This document shows positions 1-6,135 of a DNA stretch of 8,944 bases, piece by piece. The stretch is from positions 1-8,944 of the forward strand of contig JALVCY010000486.1 in the NCBI GenBank assembly GCA_027009605.1, given 5' to 3'. The stretch's first letter is position 1; every line of letters starts with the position of its first letter. The notes beneath the pieces were generated by a model. That model was not told the DNA's origin, searched no databases, and saw only the letters and a list, made by a program, of their open reading frames with translations. Source of the DNA: Saprospiraceae bacterium (GTDB lineage: Bacteria; Bacteroidota; Bacteroidia; Chitinophagales; Saprospiraceae). Both the position numbers and the translations under genes were made by a program.

Positions 1-102
1 CTGCTCAGGTAAAGCGGTGATTACTGGTCGGTAGTAATACCCATAATCACTTATCAGTATTTTCTTGGCAAAATAGCTTGCCTGACCTTCTAAACTTCTC
101 AT
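1..102 (-). CDS. Possible 5' fragment of an unknown gene running off the left edge
   Basis: Reading the minus strand, an ATG at 102-100 opens a frame of 34 codons that is still open at the window edge. The peptide begins MRSLEGQASYFAKK and ends near GYYYRPVITALPEQ; an in-frame TAA lies 12 codons before the ATG. I do not recognise the product and see no signal peptide or known motif. It lies downstream of, and in the same direction as, the atp operon, but a strong terminator and about 290 bases of non-coding DNA separate them, so it would need its own promoter; I found no TAnnTTTG box. A 34-codon open run can occur by chance. Sequence beyond the left edge would decide. Confidence 0.25.
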   Translation of the reverse strand, partial: MRSLEGQASYFAKKILISDYGYYYRPVITALPEQ

Positions 103-204
103 AACTTTGTAACAACAAACATCGTCGCCTTGTTTTTAATCTAGACAGGCTACTGTAAATGTGCCTATTGTCCGTACTTCACTCCGAATCGCTAAGCTCG
201 CAGC

Positions 205-390
205 CTTTGCCGACGAAGGACGGCAAAGTTGGCGGAGCACCGATAGGAATCGGTGGGTGAGCCAAACCGTTGGCACAATGATTTTTTGAAAGTAGGGCTT
301 TTGTTCTTGGCAGACGATAGTGCTTGTGTTTATCTTCCGTGCTCCATTCTTGGCTCACCAATCACTGCGCTGCGCTCCGTGCTTAGTGAT
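205..390. repeat. Cluster of palindromes in non-coding DNA
   Basis: Several perfect inverted repeats follow one another: CTTTGCCG (205-212) with CGGCAAAG (221-228); CACCGAT (238-244) with ATCGGTG (249-255), loop AGGA; GGTGAGCCAA (256-265) with TTGGCTCACC (350-359); ATCACT (361-366) with AGTGAT (385-390), extended inwards by GCGC/GTGC. GCCAA (261-265) can instead pair locally with TTGGC (270-274). GGAGCAC (234-240) and GTGCTCC (339-345) are also complementary but cross the 256-359 pair. No convincing gene is present in 103-393. The region lies just beyond the atp operon terminator. It could be a degenerate repeat element or a structured RNA; no function is assigned. Confidence 0.6.
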
Positions 391-393
391 CCA

Positions 394-427
394 TAAAAAA
401 ACAGCCCTGACAAAAGCCAGCGCTGTT
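394..427 (-). terminator. Rho-independent terminator of the atp operon
   Basis: On the minus strand the order is AACAGC, G, CTGGC, loop TTTT, GTCAG, G, GCTGTT, then more T. This gives a 6-bp outer stem, a single G/G mismatch and a 5-bp inner stem with a four-base loop, followed by a run of seven T including the stem end. It starts about 73 bases after the atpG stop codon. On the plus strand the same hairpin is followed by a T tract at 433-439, so it may also stop transcription coming from the left. Confidence 0.88.
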
Positions 428-460
428 CAATATTTTTTTCATAAAGCCAAGCAGTAGCAA

Positions 461-500
461 CCGTTATACCGTTACACCGCCATACCGTTATACCGTTCCT
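461..500. repeat. Five tandem copies of an octamer, consensus CCGTTAYA (left array)
   Basis: Units are CCGTTATA (461-468), CCGTTACA (469-476), CCGCCATA (477-484), CCGTTATA (485-492) and CCGTTCCT (493-500). The last unit runs into the atpG stop codon at 500-502, so the array forms the immediate 3' UTR of the operon, before the terminator. A second five-unit array of the same family, in the same orientation, lies at 8710-8749, and a one-and-a-half-unit trace (CCGCCATACCGT) lies at about 6080-6091. AGCAGT occurs a few bases before both full arrays. Confidence 0.8.
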
Positions 501-1399
501 TATGCCCCTTCCAAGGCCGCAGCACCACCCACAATCTCGGAGATTTCGTTGGTAATGGCTTCTTGTCTAGCCTTATTGTAGCTAATCTTCAATTCTTTAA
601 TTAACTCTTGTGCATTTTCTGTCGCCTTATCCATGGCGGTCATCCGTGCACCATGCTCTGAAGCGTGCGTATCCAAAAGATATTTTTGAAACTGGGTCTT
701 CAAGATATTCGGAATCAAACTATCCAACAAATCCTTTTTATTAGGCAAGAAAATATAGTCCGCTTTAAATTGCTTTTTGCCGTCTGCTACATGTGTTTCC
801 ACCTTGGGAACCGGCAAAAAAGCTTCCAGCACGGGATATTGTGTTGCTGCATTCTTAAAGCTGCCATAAGCCACATCCACAGCATCATAAGTATGCGCAT
901 CGAAGGCATCCAACAAAGATTGGCTCACTTTGGCCACATTATCAAAAGACAAATCATTAAACAATGCGACATGGTCACTAATTATCATATCAGCCGGATA
1001 ACGCTTTCGGAAATAATCATTTCCACGCTTACCGATACACATGATTTTGAGATTTTTCTCTCCCAATCCGGCATATTTACCTTTGATGGCTGCTTCTGCT
1101 TCCTTGATAATATTAGCATTAAAAGCCCCACACAATCCGCGATTAGAAGTCACAACAACCACTAAAGCAGACTGAATATCTCTCGCTTCTCCATAAGAAG
1201 AAGACACATCACCTTCCAAATTGGTCAAAATACTAGATAGCATTTGCCCCAATTTATTGGAATAAGGTCTCAACCGCGTAATCGCATCTTGTGCCCGACG
1301 CAACTTCGCCGCAGAAACCATTTTCATGGCCTTCGTGATTTGCTGCGTGGACTTGACCGATGCAATCCGGTCTCTTACTTCTTTTAAATTTGCTCCCAT
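500..1399 (-). CDS. atpG: ATP synthase F1 gamma subunit (central rotor shaft)
   Basis: The 299-residue product matches the usual length and ends of the gamma subunit, the shaft that turns inside the alpha3-beta3 ring and couples it to the c-ring at the inner face of the membrane. The N-terminal helix has the family signature (VRDRIASVKSTQQITKAMKM, residues 8-27) and the C-terminal helix carries ARMTAMDKATENA, then YNKARQEAITNEISEIVGGA. The central part (about 75-200) would be the Rossmann-like domain, with SNRGLCGAFN near residues 85-94. The start ATG gives the expected MGANLKEVRDR. It is the last gene of the operon; an 86-base spacer holding a long imperfect inverted repeat separates it from atpA. 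Downstream lie an octamer array and a terminator. Nothing appears broken. Confidence 0.97.
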   Translation of the reverse strand: MGANLKEVRDRIASVKSTQQITKAMKMVSAAKLRRAQDAITRLRPYSNKLGQMLSSILTNLEGDVSSSYGEARDIQSALVVVVTSNRGLCGAFNANIIKEAEAAIKGKYAGLGEKNLKIMCIGKRGNDYFRKRYPADMIISDHVALFNDLSFDNVAKVSQSLLDAFDAHTYDAVDVAYGSFKNAATQYPVLEAFLPVPKVETHVADGKKQFKADYIFLPNKKDLLDSLIPNILKTQFQKYLLDTHASEHGARMTAMDKATENAQELIKELKISYNKARQEAITNEISEIVGGAAALEGA

Positions 1400-1408
1400 T
1401 GGATTGAT

Positions 1409-1482
1409 GGTTAAAGGTCAAGGGTCAAGGGTCAAAGGCTAGGCGTTGCACACGCTTTACCTTTAACCCTTGACCTTTCACC
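1409..1482. repeat. Long imperfect inverted repeat between atpA and atpG
   Basis: The left arm at 1409-1438 and the right arm at 1460-1482 are nearly complementary. The reverse complement of the right arm equals the left arm apart from two substitutions and one extra copy of AAGGGTC in the left arm, which is built from tandem GGTCAAGG-like words. The loop contains a small GCGT/ACGC stem (1443-1446, 1452-1455). It fills almost the whole spacer between the atpA stop codon and the atpG start. In mRNA it would fold into a strong hairpin with no U tract, so it is more likely a processing, stability or translation element than a terminator. GGTCAAAGG-type words suggest a dispersed intergenic repeat. 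Confidence 0.75.
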
Positions 1483-1485
1483 TAT

Positions 1486-3066
1486 TTATTTATACTGCTT
1501 AGTCATAGTGGCAGCCAAAGCTTCCACAGCCGCTAAATCGTCTTTCTCGTACTTACCAATTCTGAAACGCTCAAGGATGTCAGCGTGCTTTTTGCCCATT
1601 TCCATCAAGAACATTTCTTCAAATTCCTTAATCTTATCGGTCGGTACGTCTCTTAGTAAATTCTTAGTTCCCAAATAGATAATCGCTACTTGTTGACCTA
1701 CCGGATAAGGAGAATATTGCGGTTGCTTTAGGATTTCCACGTTACGTACTCCTTTGTCAATCACTGCCTGAGTCGCCGCATCCAAGTCTGAACCGAATTT
1801 TGCGAAAGCTTCTAATTCTCTATATTGTGCTTGGTCTAACTTCAAAGTACCCGCCACTTTTTTCATGGACTTGACTTGTGCGTTACCACCCACACGACTT
1901 ACAGATACCCCTACGTCAATCGCCGGACGCACACCGGAGTTAAACAAGTTGGTTTCTAAGAAAATCTGACCATCCGTAATCGAAATGACGTTAGTCGGAA
2001 TATAAGCAGATACGTCCCCTGCCTGTGTCTCAATAATCGGCAAAGCAGTCAAAGAACCACCCGCTTTAATCAAACCGGCTTTCACTAGTGATTCCGGAAG
2101 GTCGTTCATTCTTTCTGCAACCGCCTGGTTTTCGTTAATCTTAGCCGCACGCTCCAATAAACGAGAGTGCAAGTAAAATACATCCCCCGGATACGCTTCA
2201 CGTCCCGGTGGACGACGTAGCAATAAGGATACTTCTCTATACGCTACCGCCTGCTTAGACAAATCATCATAGACAATCAAAGCCGGACGCCCCGTGTCCC
2301 TGAAAAACTCTCCTATCGCAGCACCCGCAAACGGTGCGTAGAATTGCATAGGAGCCGGATCAGAAGCCGAAGCAGATACCACGATAGTATAATCCATGGC
2401 ACCGTTTTCTTCTAAGGTCTTTACCACATTAGCGACGGTTGAAGCCTTTTGACCGGAAGCCACATAGATACAGTAAACGGTCTCCCCGCGCTCATGAAAC
2501 TCCTTTTGGTTAATGATGGTATCAATCGCAATAGCCGTTTTACCCGTTTGGCGGTCACCGATAATCAACTCCCGTTGTCCGCGACCAATCGGCACCATCG
2601 CATCAATAGCCATAATACCTGTTTGCAAAGGTTCACTAACCGGCTGCCGGAAGATAACCCCGGGAGCAACCCGCTCAATAGGCATTTCGTAAGTAGTTCC
2701 GGTGATAGGCCCCTTACCGTCAATGGGATTACCCAAGGTATCAACCACCCGACCCACAAGACCTTCTCCGGCTTGGATGGAAGCGATGGTATTGGTTCTT
2801 TTTACGCTGGAACCTTCATTGATTCCTTTTGCCGAACCCATTAATACGACCCCTACGTTGTCTTCTTCAAGGTTCAAGGCGATGGCCTGAGTACCGGTCT
2901 CAAACTCCACCAATTCACCGGCACGTACTCCGGTCAACCCGTAAATACGTGCGATACCGTCCCCCACTTGGAGCACCGTACCTTTTTCTTCCAATTCAGT
3001 GGCTGATTGTACTCCGGTCAGGCGTTGTTTGATGATTCCTGAGATTTCGTCTGGTTTAACATCCAT
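1486..3066 (-). CDS. atpA: ATP synthase F1 alpha subunit
   Basis: The 526-residue product is the non-catalytic nucleotide-binding subunit; three copies alternate with beta in the F1 head. The beta-barrel domain covers about residues 25-95. The Walker A loop is GDRQTGKT (170-177) and the Walker B strand is ALIVYDDLSKQ (262-272). The alpha-specific SGVRPAIDVGVSVSRVGG segment (377-394) contains R391, equivalent to the arginine finger (E. coli R376) that reaches into the catalytic site on beta. It is slightly longer than E. coli alpha (513), mainly through a short insertion near residues 310-335, after LLERAAKI. It follows atpH by 16 bases, consistent with one transcript. No beta gene follows: atpG is next, so the catalytic partner is encoded outside this window. 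Confidence 0.98.
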   Translation of the reverse strand: MDVKPDEISGIIKQRLTGVQSATELEEKGTVLQVGDGIARIYGLTGVRAGELVEFETGTQAIALNLEEDNVGVVLMGSAKGINEGSSVKRTNTIASIQAGEGLVGRVVDTLGNPIDGKGPITGTTYEMPIERVAPGVIFRQPVSEPLQTGIMAIDAMVPIGRGQRELIIGDRQTGKTAIAIDTIINQKEFHERGETVYCIYVASGQKASTVANVVKTLEENGAMDYTIVVSASASDPAPMQFYAPFAGAAIGEFFRDTGRPALIVYDDLSKQAVAYREVSLLLRRPPGREAYPGDVFYLHSRLLERAAKINENQAVAERMNDLPESLVKAGLIKAGGSLTALPIIETQAGDVSAYIPTNVISITDGQIFLETNLFNSGVRPAIDVGVSVSRVGGNAQVKSMKKVAGTLKLDQAQYRELEAFAKFGSDLDAATQAVIDKGVRNVEILKQPQYSPYPVGQQVAIIYLGTKNLLRDVPTDKIKEFEEMFLMEMGKKHADILERFRIGKYEKDDLAAVEALAATMTKQYK

Positions 3067-3082
3067 GTCTATGTGGTTTTAA

Positions 3083-3622
3083 CTATTTTCTTAGATTTTG
3101 TTTAAGATTACGAAGGTGGGTAGCGACGCTGGCGTCATAGACCTTACCATCATATTCCAATTGGAAACCGCCCAAAATGTCCGGATTCACTATATTTTGA
3201 ATATCCACTTGTGTAGCGGAGATTCCTGAACTCAATATTTTTGCTTTGGCACTAGCCAAAATGGCTTCATCAGCCGGCACAGCAGTGGTCATGGTAACAG
3301 ACAAGATACCCATCTTTTGGCGATACTGGTCAAAAAATGCTTCCACCACTTCAGGAAGGATATTCTCCCGTCCTTTATGGGTCAATACTTCGATAAAAGT
3401 AAGTGTCAAAGCATCTATTTTCCCTTCAAAGATAGCCCTAAAAACGTCCATTTTTTGATCCGCCTTGATGATGGGACTTCTGGCCATGAGATACAAATCT
3501 CTGTTTTTGAAGGCTTCCTTCAATTGCTCAAAATCTGCCTTAATTGCAGGCAACTTACCTTGCTCTTCGGCAAGATCCAGCACGGATTTGGCATATCTTG
3601 TGGCTATTCTTTTTGATGACAT
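3083..3622 (-). CDS. atpH: ATP synthase delta subunit (OSCP type)
   Basis: The 179-residue protein has the normal length of delta, which sits on top of F1 and ties the alpha subunits to the b-subunit stalk. The N-terminal helical domain (about 1-105) begins with the family pattern RIATRYAKSVLDLAEEQGKL (5-24). The C-terminal part carries the strongly conserved segment NPDILGGFQLEYDGKVYDASV (about 147-167) and ends in HLRNLKQNLRK. The gene lies 27 bases after atpF and 16 before atpA, the standard position. Pairwise identity in this family is usually low, so the assignment rests on the two end motifs and on gene order, which agree. Confidence 0.95.
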   Translation of the reverse strand: MSSKRIATRYAKSVLDLAEEQGKLPAIKADFEQLKEAFKNRDLYLMARSPIIKADQKMDVFRAIFEGKIDALTLTFIEVLTHKGRENILPEVVEAFFDQYRQKMGILSVTMTTAVPADEAILASAKAKILSSGISATQVDIQNIVNPDILGGFQLEYDGKVYDASVATHLRNLKQNLRK

Positions 3623-3649
3623 CGCTGTTATTTTTTGGCGAAAGCGAGA

Positions 3650-4168
3650 TTAATTCAATTTGGCATTATCCACCAATTTTTGCACAAAAGCTTTTTGTTC
3701 GGCATCACTACCCAGCTGCTTGCGCAAAACTTGCTCGGCGATTTCGATAGCCAGTCCCCCCACGTTGTTTCTGACTTCGGCAATGGCTGCATTCTTTTGG
3801 CTGTCGATTTCTGTTTTTGCGGAAGCGATGATTTTTTGCGCTTCTTCTTTGGCTTTATCTTGAGCTTCCGTGATGATTTGAGATTTCATCTCTTTAGCTT
3901 CTTTCAAGATAACGGCTCTTTCTTGTGCCGCTTGCGCTAAAAGCTTTTCATTCTCGGACTTCATGTTTTGAATCTCTTCCCTAGCTTTTTTGGCTTCATC
4001 CAAGGCATCTTGGATAGATTGCTCTCTGGTCTTCAATGCATTTGTAATCGGTTTGAAGGCAAATTTGCCGACCAAAAACCAAAAGGTCAAGAAAAATACC
4101 AATGCCCAAAGAATCATCCCCGGCTCCGGTCTAAACACTGAAAATCCTGACAAAAATATAGTCTCCAT
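3650..4168 (-). CDS. atpF: ATP synthase Fo b subunit (peripheral stalk)
   Basis: The 172-residue product has one N-terminal membrane segment (about 17-37, MILWALVFFLTFWFLVGKFAF) followed by a long charged, alanine- and glutamate-rich helix with heptad character (about 45-150). This is the usual b-subunit build: a membrane anchor plus a coiled-coil stator arm reaching up to delta. FKPITNALKTREQSIQDALDEA just after the membrane segment is typical. It is separated from atpE by 82 bases that include a terminator-like hairpin, so its transcript level may be lower than that of atpB-atpE. It is followed by atpH after 27 bases. The start ATG puts a short periplasmic tail (METIFLSGFSVFRPEPG) before the membrane helix, as expected. 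Confidence 0.97.
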   Translation of the reverse strand: METIFLSGFSVFRPEPGMILWALVFFLTFWFLVGKFAFKPITNALKTREQSIQDALDEAKKAREEIQNMKSENEKLLAQAAQERAVILKEAKEMKSQIITEAQDKAKEEAQKIIASAKTEIDSQKNAAIAEVRNNVGGLAIEIAEQVLRKQLGSDAEQKAFVQKLVDNAKLN

Positions 4169-4191
4169 TTGTTACTTTTTACTATTTCCTT

Positions 4192-4231
4192 AAAAAAGAA
4201 GAGAAAACAACCAACCGTTGTCCCTCTTCTT
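4192..4231 (-). terminator. Terminator-like hairpin (possible attenuator) between atpE and atpF
   Basis: Read on the minus strand, AAGAAGAG (4231-4224) pairs with CTCTTCTT (4203-4196), and inside it ACAAC (4221-4217) pairs with GTTGT (4211-4207) around a GGTTG loop. The stems are separated by a GG/TTT internal loop. Six T (4197-4192) follow the last C of the stem. It begins 20 bases after the atpE stop codon. The form fits intrinsic termination, but the operon continues into atpF, so partial termination or 3'-end protection of an atpB-atpE message is the likely role. That role is inferred; the fold is directly visible. Confidence 0.7.
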
Positions 4232-4250
4232 GTACTCTTTGGTATGTTAC

Positions 4251-4454
4251 TTACAAGATGTAAGACAAGATTAAGCTAATCAAGGCTACACCTTCCACCA
4301 ATGCCGCTGTCAAAATCATATTCGAACGAATATCACCTACAGCTTCCGGTTGACGTGCAATCGCGTCCATAGCTTTTGAACCAATTAATCCAATGCCTAT
4401 GCCTCCGCCGATAACAGCCAAGCCCATACCTATAGCAGTAATAGAACCACCCAT
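4251..4454 (-). CDS. atpE: ATP synthase Fo c subunit (rotor ring)
   Basis: The 67-residue protein is a two-helix hairpin that assembles into the ion-carrying ring. Helix 1 (about 5-28) has the glycine-rich packing motif GGGIGIGLIG (16-25). The polar loop is the invariant ARQPEA (33-38). Helix 2 (about 43-66) carries the essential carboxylate E54 in ALVEGVAL. Two positions that form sodium sites in Na+ rings differ here: aligned on ARQPEA, the site glutamine of Ilyobacter c is I21, and the residue after E54 is glycine rather than serine or threonine. This favours protons. The length is on the short side but complete. It lies between a 112-base spacer after atpB and the terminator-like hairpin before atpF. 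Confidence 0.97.
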   Translation of the reverse strand: MGGSITAIGMGLAVIGGGIGIGLIGSKAMDAIARQPEAVGDIRSNMILTAALVEGVALISLILSYIL

Positions 4455-4566
4455 AATAATCAGGTTTTTTGGCTTCCTTCCCGTTTCGGGTCAGTCCCCA
4501 AGTTTAAAAAATATCTTGCCTAAGTCAGCCTACTTTTTTACGCAAGCGACTTAGTTACTAATTCTA
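4455..4566 (-). other. atpB-atpE intercistronic leader with hairpins
   Basis: This 112-base spacer is the longest inside the operon. CTAAGTC (4520-4526) and GACTTAG (4548-4554) form a 7-bp inverted repeat, and CCCG/CGGG (4480-4483, 4487-4490) form a tight hairpin about 25 bases before the atpE start. A purine-rich stretch (GGGAAGGAAG) precedes the start at some distance. The c subunit is needed in many copies, and a special atpE leader enhances translation in E. coli; a similar role here is only inferred. Confidence 0.45.
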
Positions 4567-5823
4567 TCAATGATGGGCTTCTTCTGTAGCCGCACCAAAA
4601 TAAGCCGCCGCCAACAACGTAAATACAAAAGCCTGCACAAAAGCTACCAACAACTCCACTGCCATCATAAACATCGACAACAAGAAGGCCATCACCGTAC
4701 CGGCTCCTGCCCCGGCCATACTTTGTCCGGAATGCCCAAAAATAAATATCAATCCCACAAAGGCCACTAAGACTATGTGGCCGGCTGCGATATTGGCAAA
4801 CAAACGCAACATCAAAGTAAACGGCTTAATAAACACGCCCAAAATCTCTACCGGAGTCAAAATCAATACTTTCAACACAGACGGTACGCCCGGCATCCAC
4901 AATACGTGCTCCCAATAGTTCTTATTCCCACTAAAATTCACATACAAGGCCGTGATAATCGCCAAGACCATCGTAAACGAAAAGTTGCCGGTCACATTTC
5001 CCGCAAGGGGAAACTGCCCAATCAGATTCAAGCCCAATATAAAGAAAAACAGCGTCAATAAGAAAGGGAAATAACGCTCATACTTATCCTTACCTATAAA
5101 AGGTATCGCCACTTCATCCCGTATAAACAATATCACCGGCTCCAACAAAGACTGTACGCCGGAAGGGGCCTTCCCTTTATTCCGCTCATACCCTTTGGCC
5201 ACGGCTCTAAACAGCCAAAAAGCCAACAACAACACCAAAAGCATCGTAAATGCCCCCTTGCTCAAGGAAAAATCCATATAAGAAGTCTTTCCGCCGCCTA
5301 GCATCCCCCCGTCTAAAGTGGACTTCTCATCCAACAAATATTGCTTACCGTTAACAACGGCATAGGCTACATCTTTTTCTTTGCCATCTTTCTCGATTTT
5401 GCCATGAGCAAAACCGTCTATGGCTACTTCACCGTAAGGAAAACTTTCATCAGCTATCCGGTGAATGACCCCATGCTTCATGACATAGTGGTCAATGGCC
5501 TTCTCCCCGTTACCGTGGTGGTGGGCATCAAACTTAGAAGTCATAAAAAATGACCAACCATGACCGGGTGCATATAAGATGGCAGGAAGTGGAATATAAA
5601 AATCGCCAAAGACATGAATGGCATTGGCATTAGCGATGTGCGCTAGTGCTTCTTCAGCCAGATTAAACTCTTCTTCGTGCTTACCGGCTTCATGCTTTTC
5701 GGCATGCTCGGCGGGTTGATGCTCTTCACCGTGTTGGGCAAATCCCACAACGCCAAGACTCACAAAGAGTGCCAGCATCAAAACCTTAAAAAATTGTATT
5801 TTTTTCATACCTTCTTTAGCCAT
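4567..5823 (-). CDS. atpB: ATP synthase Fo a subunit, extended Bacteroidota form
   Basis: The 418-residue product forms the ion half-channels beside the c-ring. The C-terminal part (about 190-418) is the normal a subunit: LMLRLFANIAAGH (337-349) contains the essential arginine R340 (E. coli R210), and VELLVAFVQAFVFTLL (389-404) is the last channel helix, ending in the usual acidic/His tail. E. coli E219 and H245 correspond here to H349 and E390, a swapped pair also known from mitochondrial a subunits. The first 190 residues are an addition: a signal peptide (to about residue 29), a His/Glu-rich stretch (31-51), then a predicted periplasmic domain. A second ATG at 5808 (MKKIQFFKVL) gives a more classical signal peptide and a better distance from the promoter, so the true protein may be 413 residues. 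First gene of the operon. Confidence 0.96.
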   Translation of the reverse strand: MAKEGMKKIQFFKVLMLALFVSLGVVGFAQHGEEHQPAEHAEKHEAGKHEEEFNLAEEALAHIANANAIHVFGDFYIPLPAILYAPGHGWSFFMTSKFDAHHHGNGEKAIDHYVMKHGVIHRIADESFPYGEVAIDGFAHGKIEKDGKEKDVAYAVVNGKQYLLDEKSTLDGGMLGGGKTSYMDFSLSKGAFTMLLVLLLAFWLFRAVAKGYERNKGKAPSGVQSLLEPVILFIRDEVAIPFIGKDKYERYFPFLLTLFFFILGLNLIGQFPLAGNVTGNFSFTMVLAIITALYVNFSGNKNYWEHVLWMPGVPSVLKVLILTPVEILGVFIKPFTLMLRLFANIAAGHIVLVAFVGLIFIFGHSGQSMAGAGAGTVMAFLLSMFMMAVELLVAFVQAFVFTLLAAAYFGAATEEAHH

Positions 5824-5839
5824 TTGTCTAAAACAGGGG

Positions 5840-5871
5840 CAAAGGTAGGCATTCCTTTAGTTTATTTCAAA
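5840..5871 (-). promoter_or_regulatory. Bacteroidota-type promoter of the atp operon
   Basis: On the minus strand, TTTG (5871-5868) is followed after exactly 20 bases by TACCTTTG (5847-5840). This matches the Bacteroidota primary sigma factor consensus (TTTG, 19-21 bases, TAnnTTTG) at every fixed position. Transcription should start a few bases downstream, near 5830-5835. That leaves about 10 bases before the ATG at 5823 or about 25 before the ATG at 5808, which favours the latter as the atpB start. Confidence 0.8.
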
Positions 5872-5969
5872 GGGAAAGGGATTTTTTTTCCTTTTACCGC
5901 TTTTTTATTTGTTGTGTTTGCTTTCGCAAAAATGTTGGGGGGCTGTTTTGTATTCTTGTCCAAAGACAT
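5862..5969 (-). CDS. Doubtful 35-codon ORF upstream of atpB
   Basis: On the minus strand, an ATG at 5969 opens a 35-residue frame beginning MSLDKNTKQPPNIFAK and ending KGKKIPFPLK, with stop TAA at 5864-5862. It is lysine-rich, has no membrane segment and no motif I recognise. AAAGAAAG lies a few bases before the ATG. It occupies the place where Bacteroidota often carry atpI or atpZ, but it lacks their hydrophobic helices, so it is at best an eroded remnant. The -33 box of the atpB promoter overlaps its last codons. The chance of a random frame is high; conservation in relatives would decide. Confidence 0.15.
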   Translation of the reverse strand: MSLDKNTKQPPNIFAKANTTNKKAVKGKKIPFPLK

Positions 5970-6135
5970 TTTGCTTTCTTTGGGTAGGTTGGCATCATCA
6001 ACCAAAGGATGAGTTTACTCCGAAAAGTGGGATGCAGTGGCTTGCTCTTGAGCCCACAAAATTTTACTAATGCTCTGACCGCCATACCGTCAAATCGCTA
6101 TTCCTAATGTACCGACAACTTAAGTTAATAACCTC

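Larger units (their letters stand above)
5824..6135. other. Intergenic region between the lipoprotein gene and atpB
   Basis: These 312 bases hold the atpB promoter (listed separately) and one doubtful short ORF (listed separately). Other visible structure: the perfect palindrome AACTTAAGTT (6117-6126) shortly after the lipoprotein stop; a trace of the octamer family at about 6080-6091; and GTGGG/CCCAC (6027-6031, 6053-6057), which on the minus strand is followed by TTTTC and may be a weak terminator for the lipoprotein gene. No atpI or atpZ gene is found here. Confidence 0.5.

Noticed and set aside
256..359. Insertion element with 10-bp terminal inverted repeats
   Set aside because: No target-site duplication flanks the ends and no transposase is encoded; kept only as an unexplained palindrome cluster.
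179..361. Minus-strand ORF of 60 residues ending in a proline-rich run
   Set aside because: It lies wholly within the palindrome cluster and its composition follows the inverted repeats (for example PPIPIGAPP is read from a hairpin). No signal, domain or promoter supports it.
665..1165. Plus-strand ORF of 166 residues inside atpG
   Set aside because: It is antisense to a well-conserved ATP synthase gene, with no independent evidence.
4151..4158. TATTTTTG on the minus strand as an internal promoter for atpH
   Set aside because: The eight bases fit TAnnTTTG but lie within the first codons of atpF, with no -33 box at the right distance; likely chance.
5677..6012. Plus-strand ORF of 111 residues with hydrophobic stretches
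   Set aside because: It is antisense to the 5' end of atpB and its promoter; the hydrophobic appearance comes from the complement of a lysine-rich, A-rich region.
5894..6085. Minus-strand ORF of 63 residues upstream of atpB
   Set aside because: It crosses a possible terminator hairpin and an octamer trace, has no recognisable motif or hydrophobic helix, and does not look like AtpI or AtpZ. The alternative 35-codon frame is listed only as doubtful.
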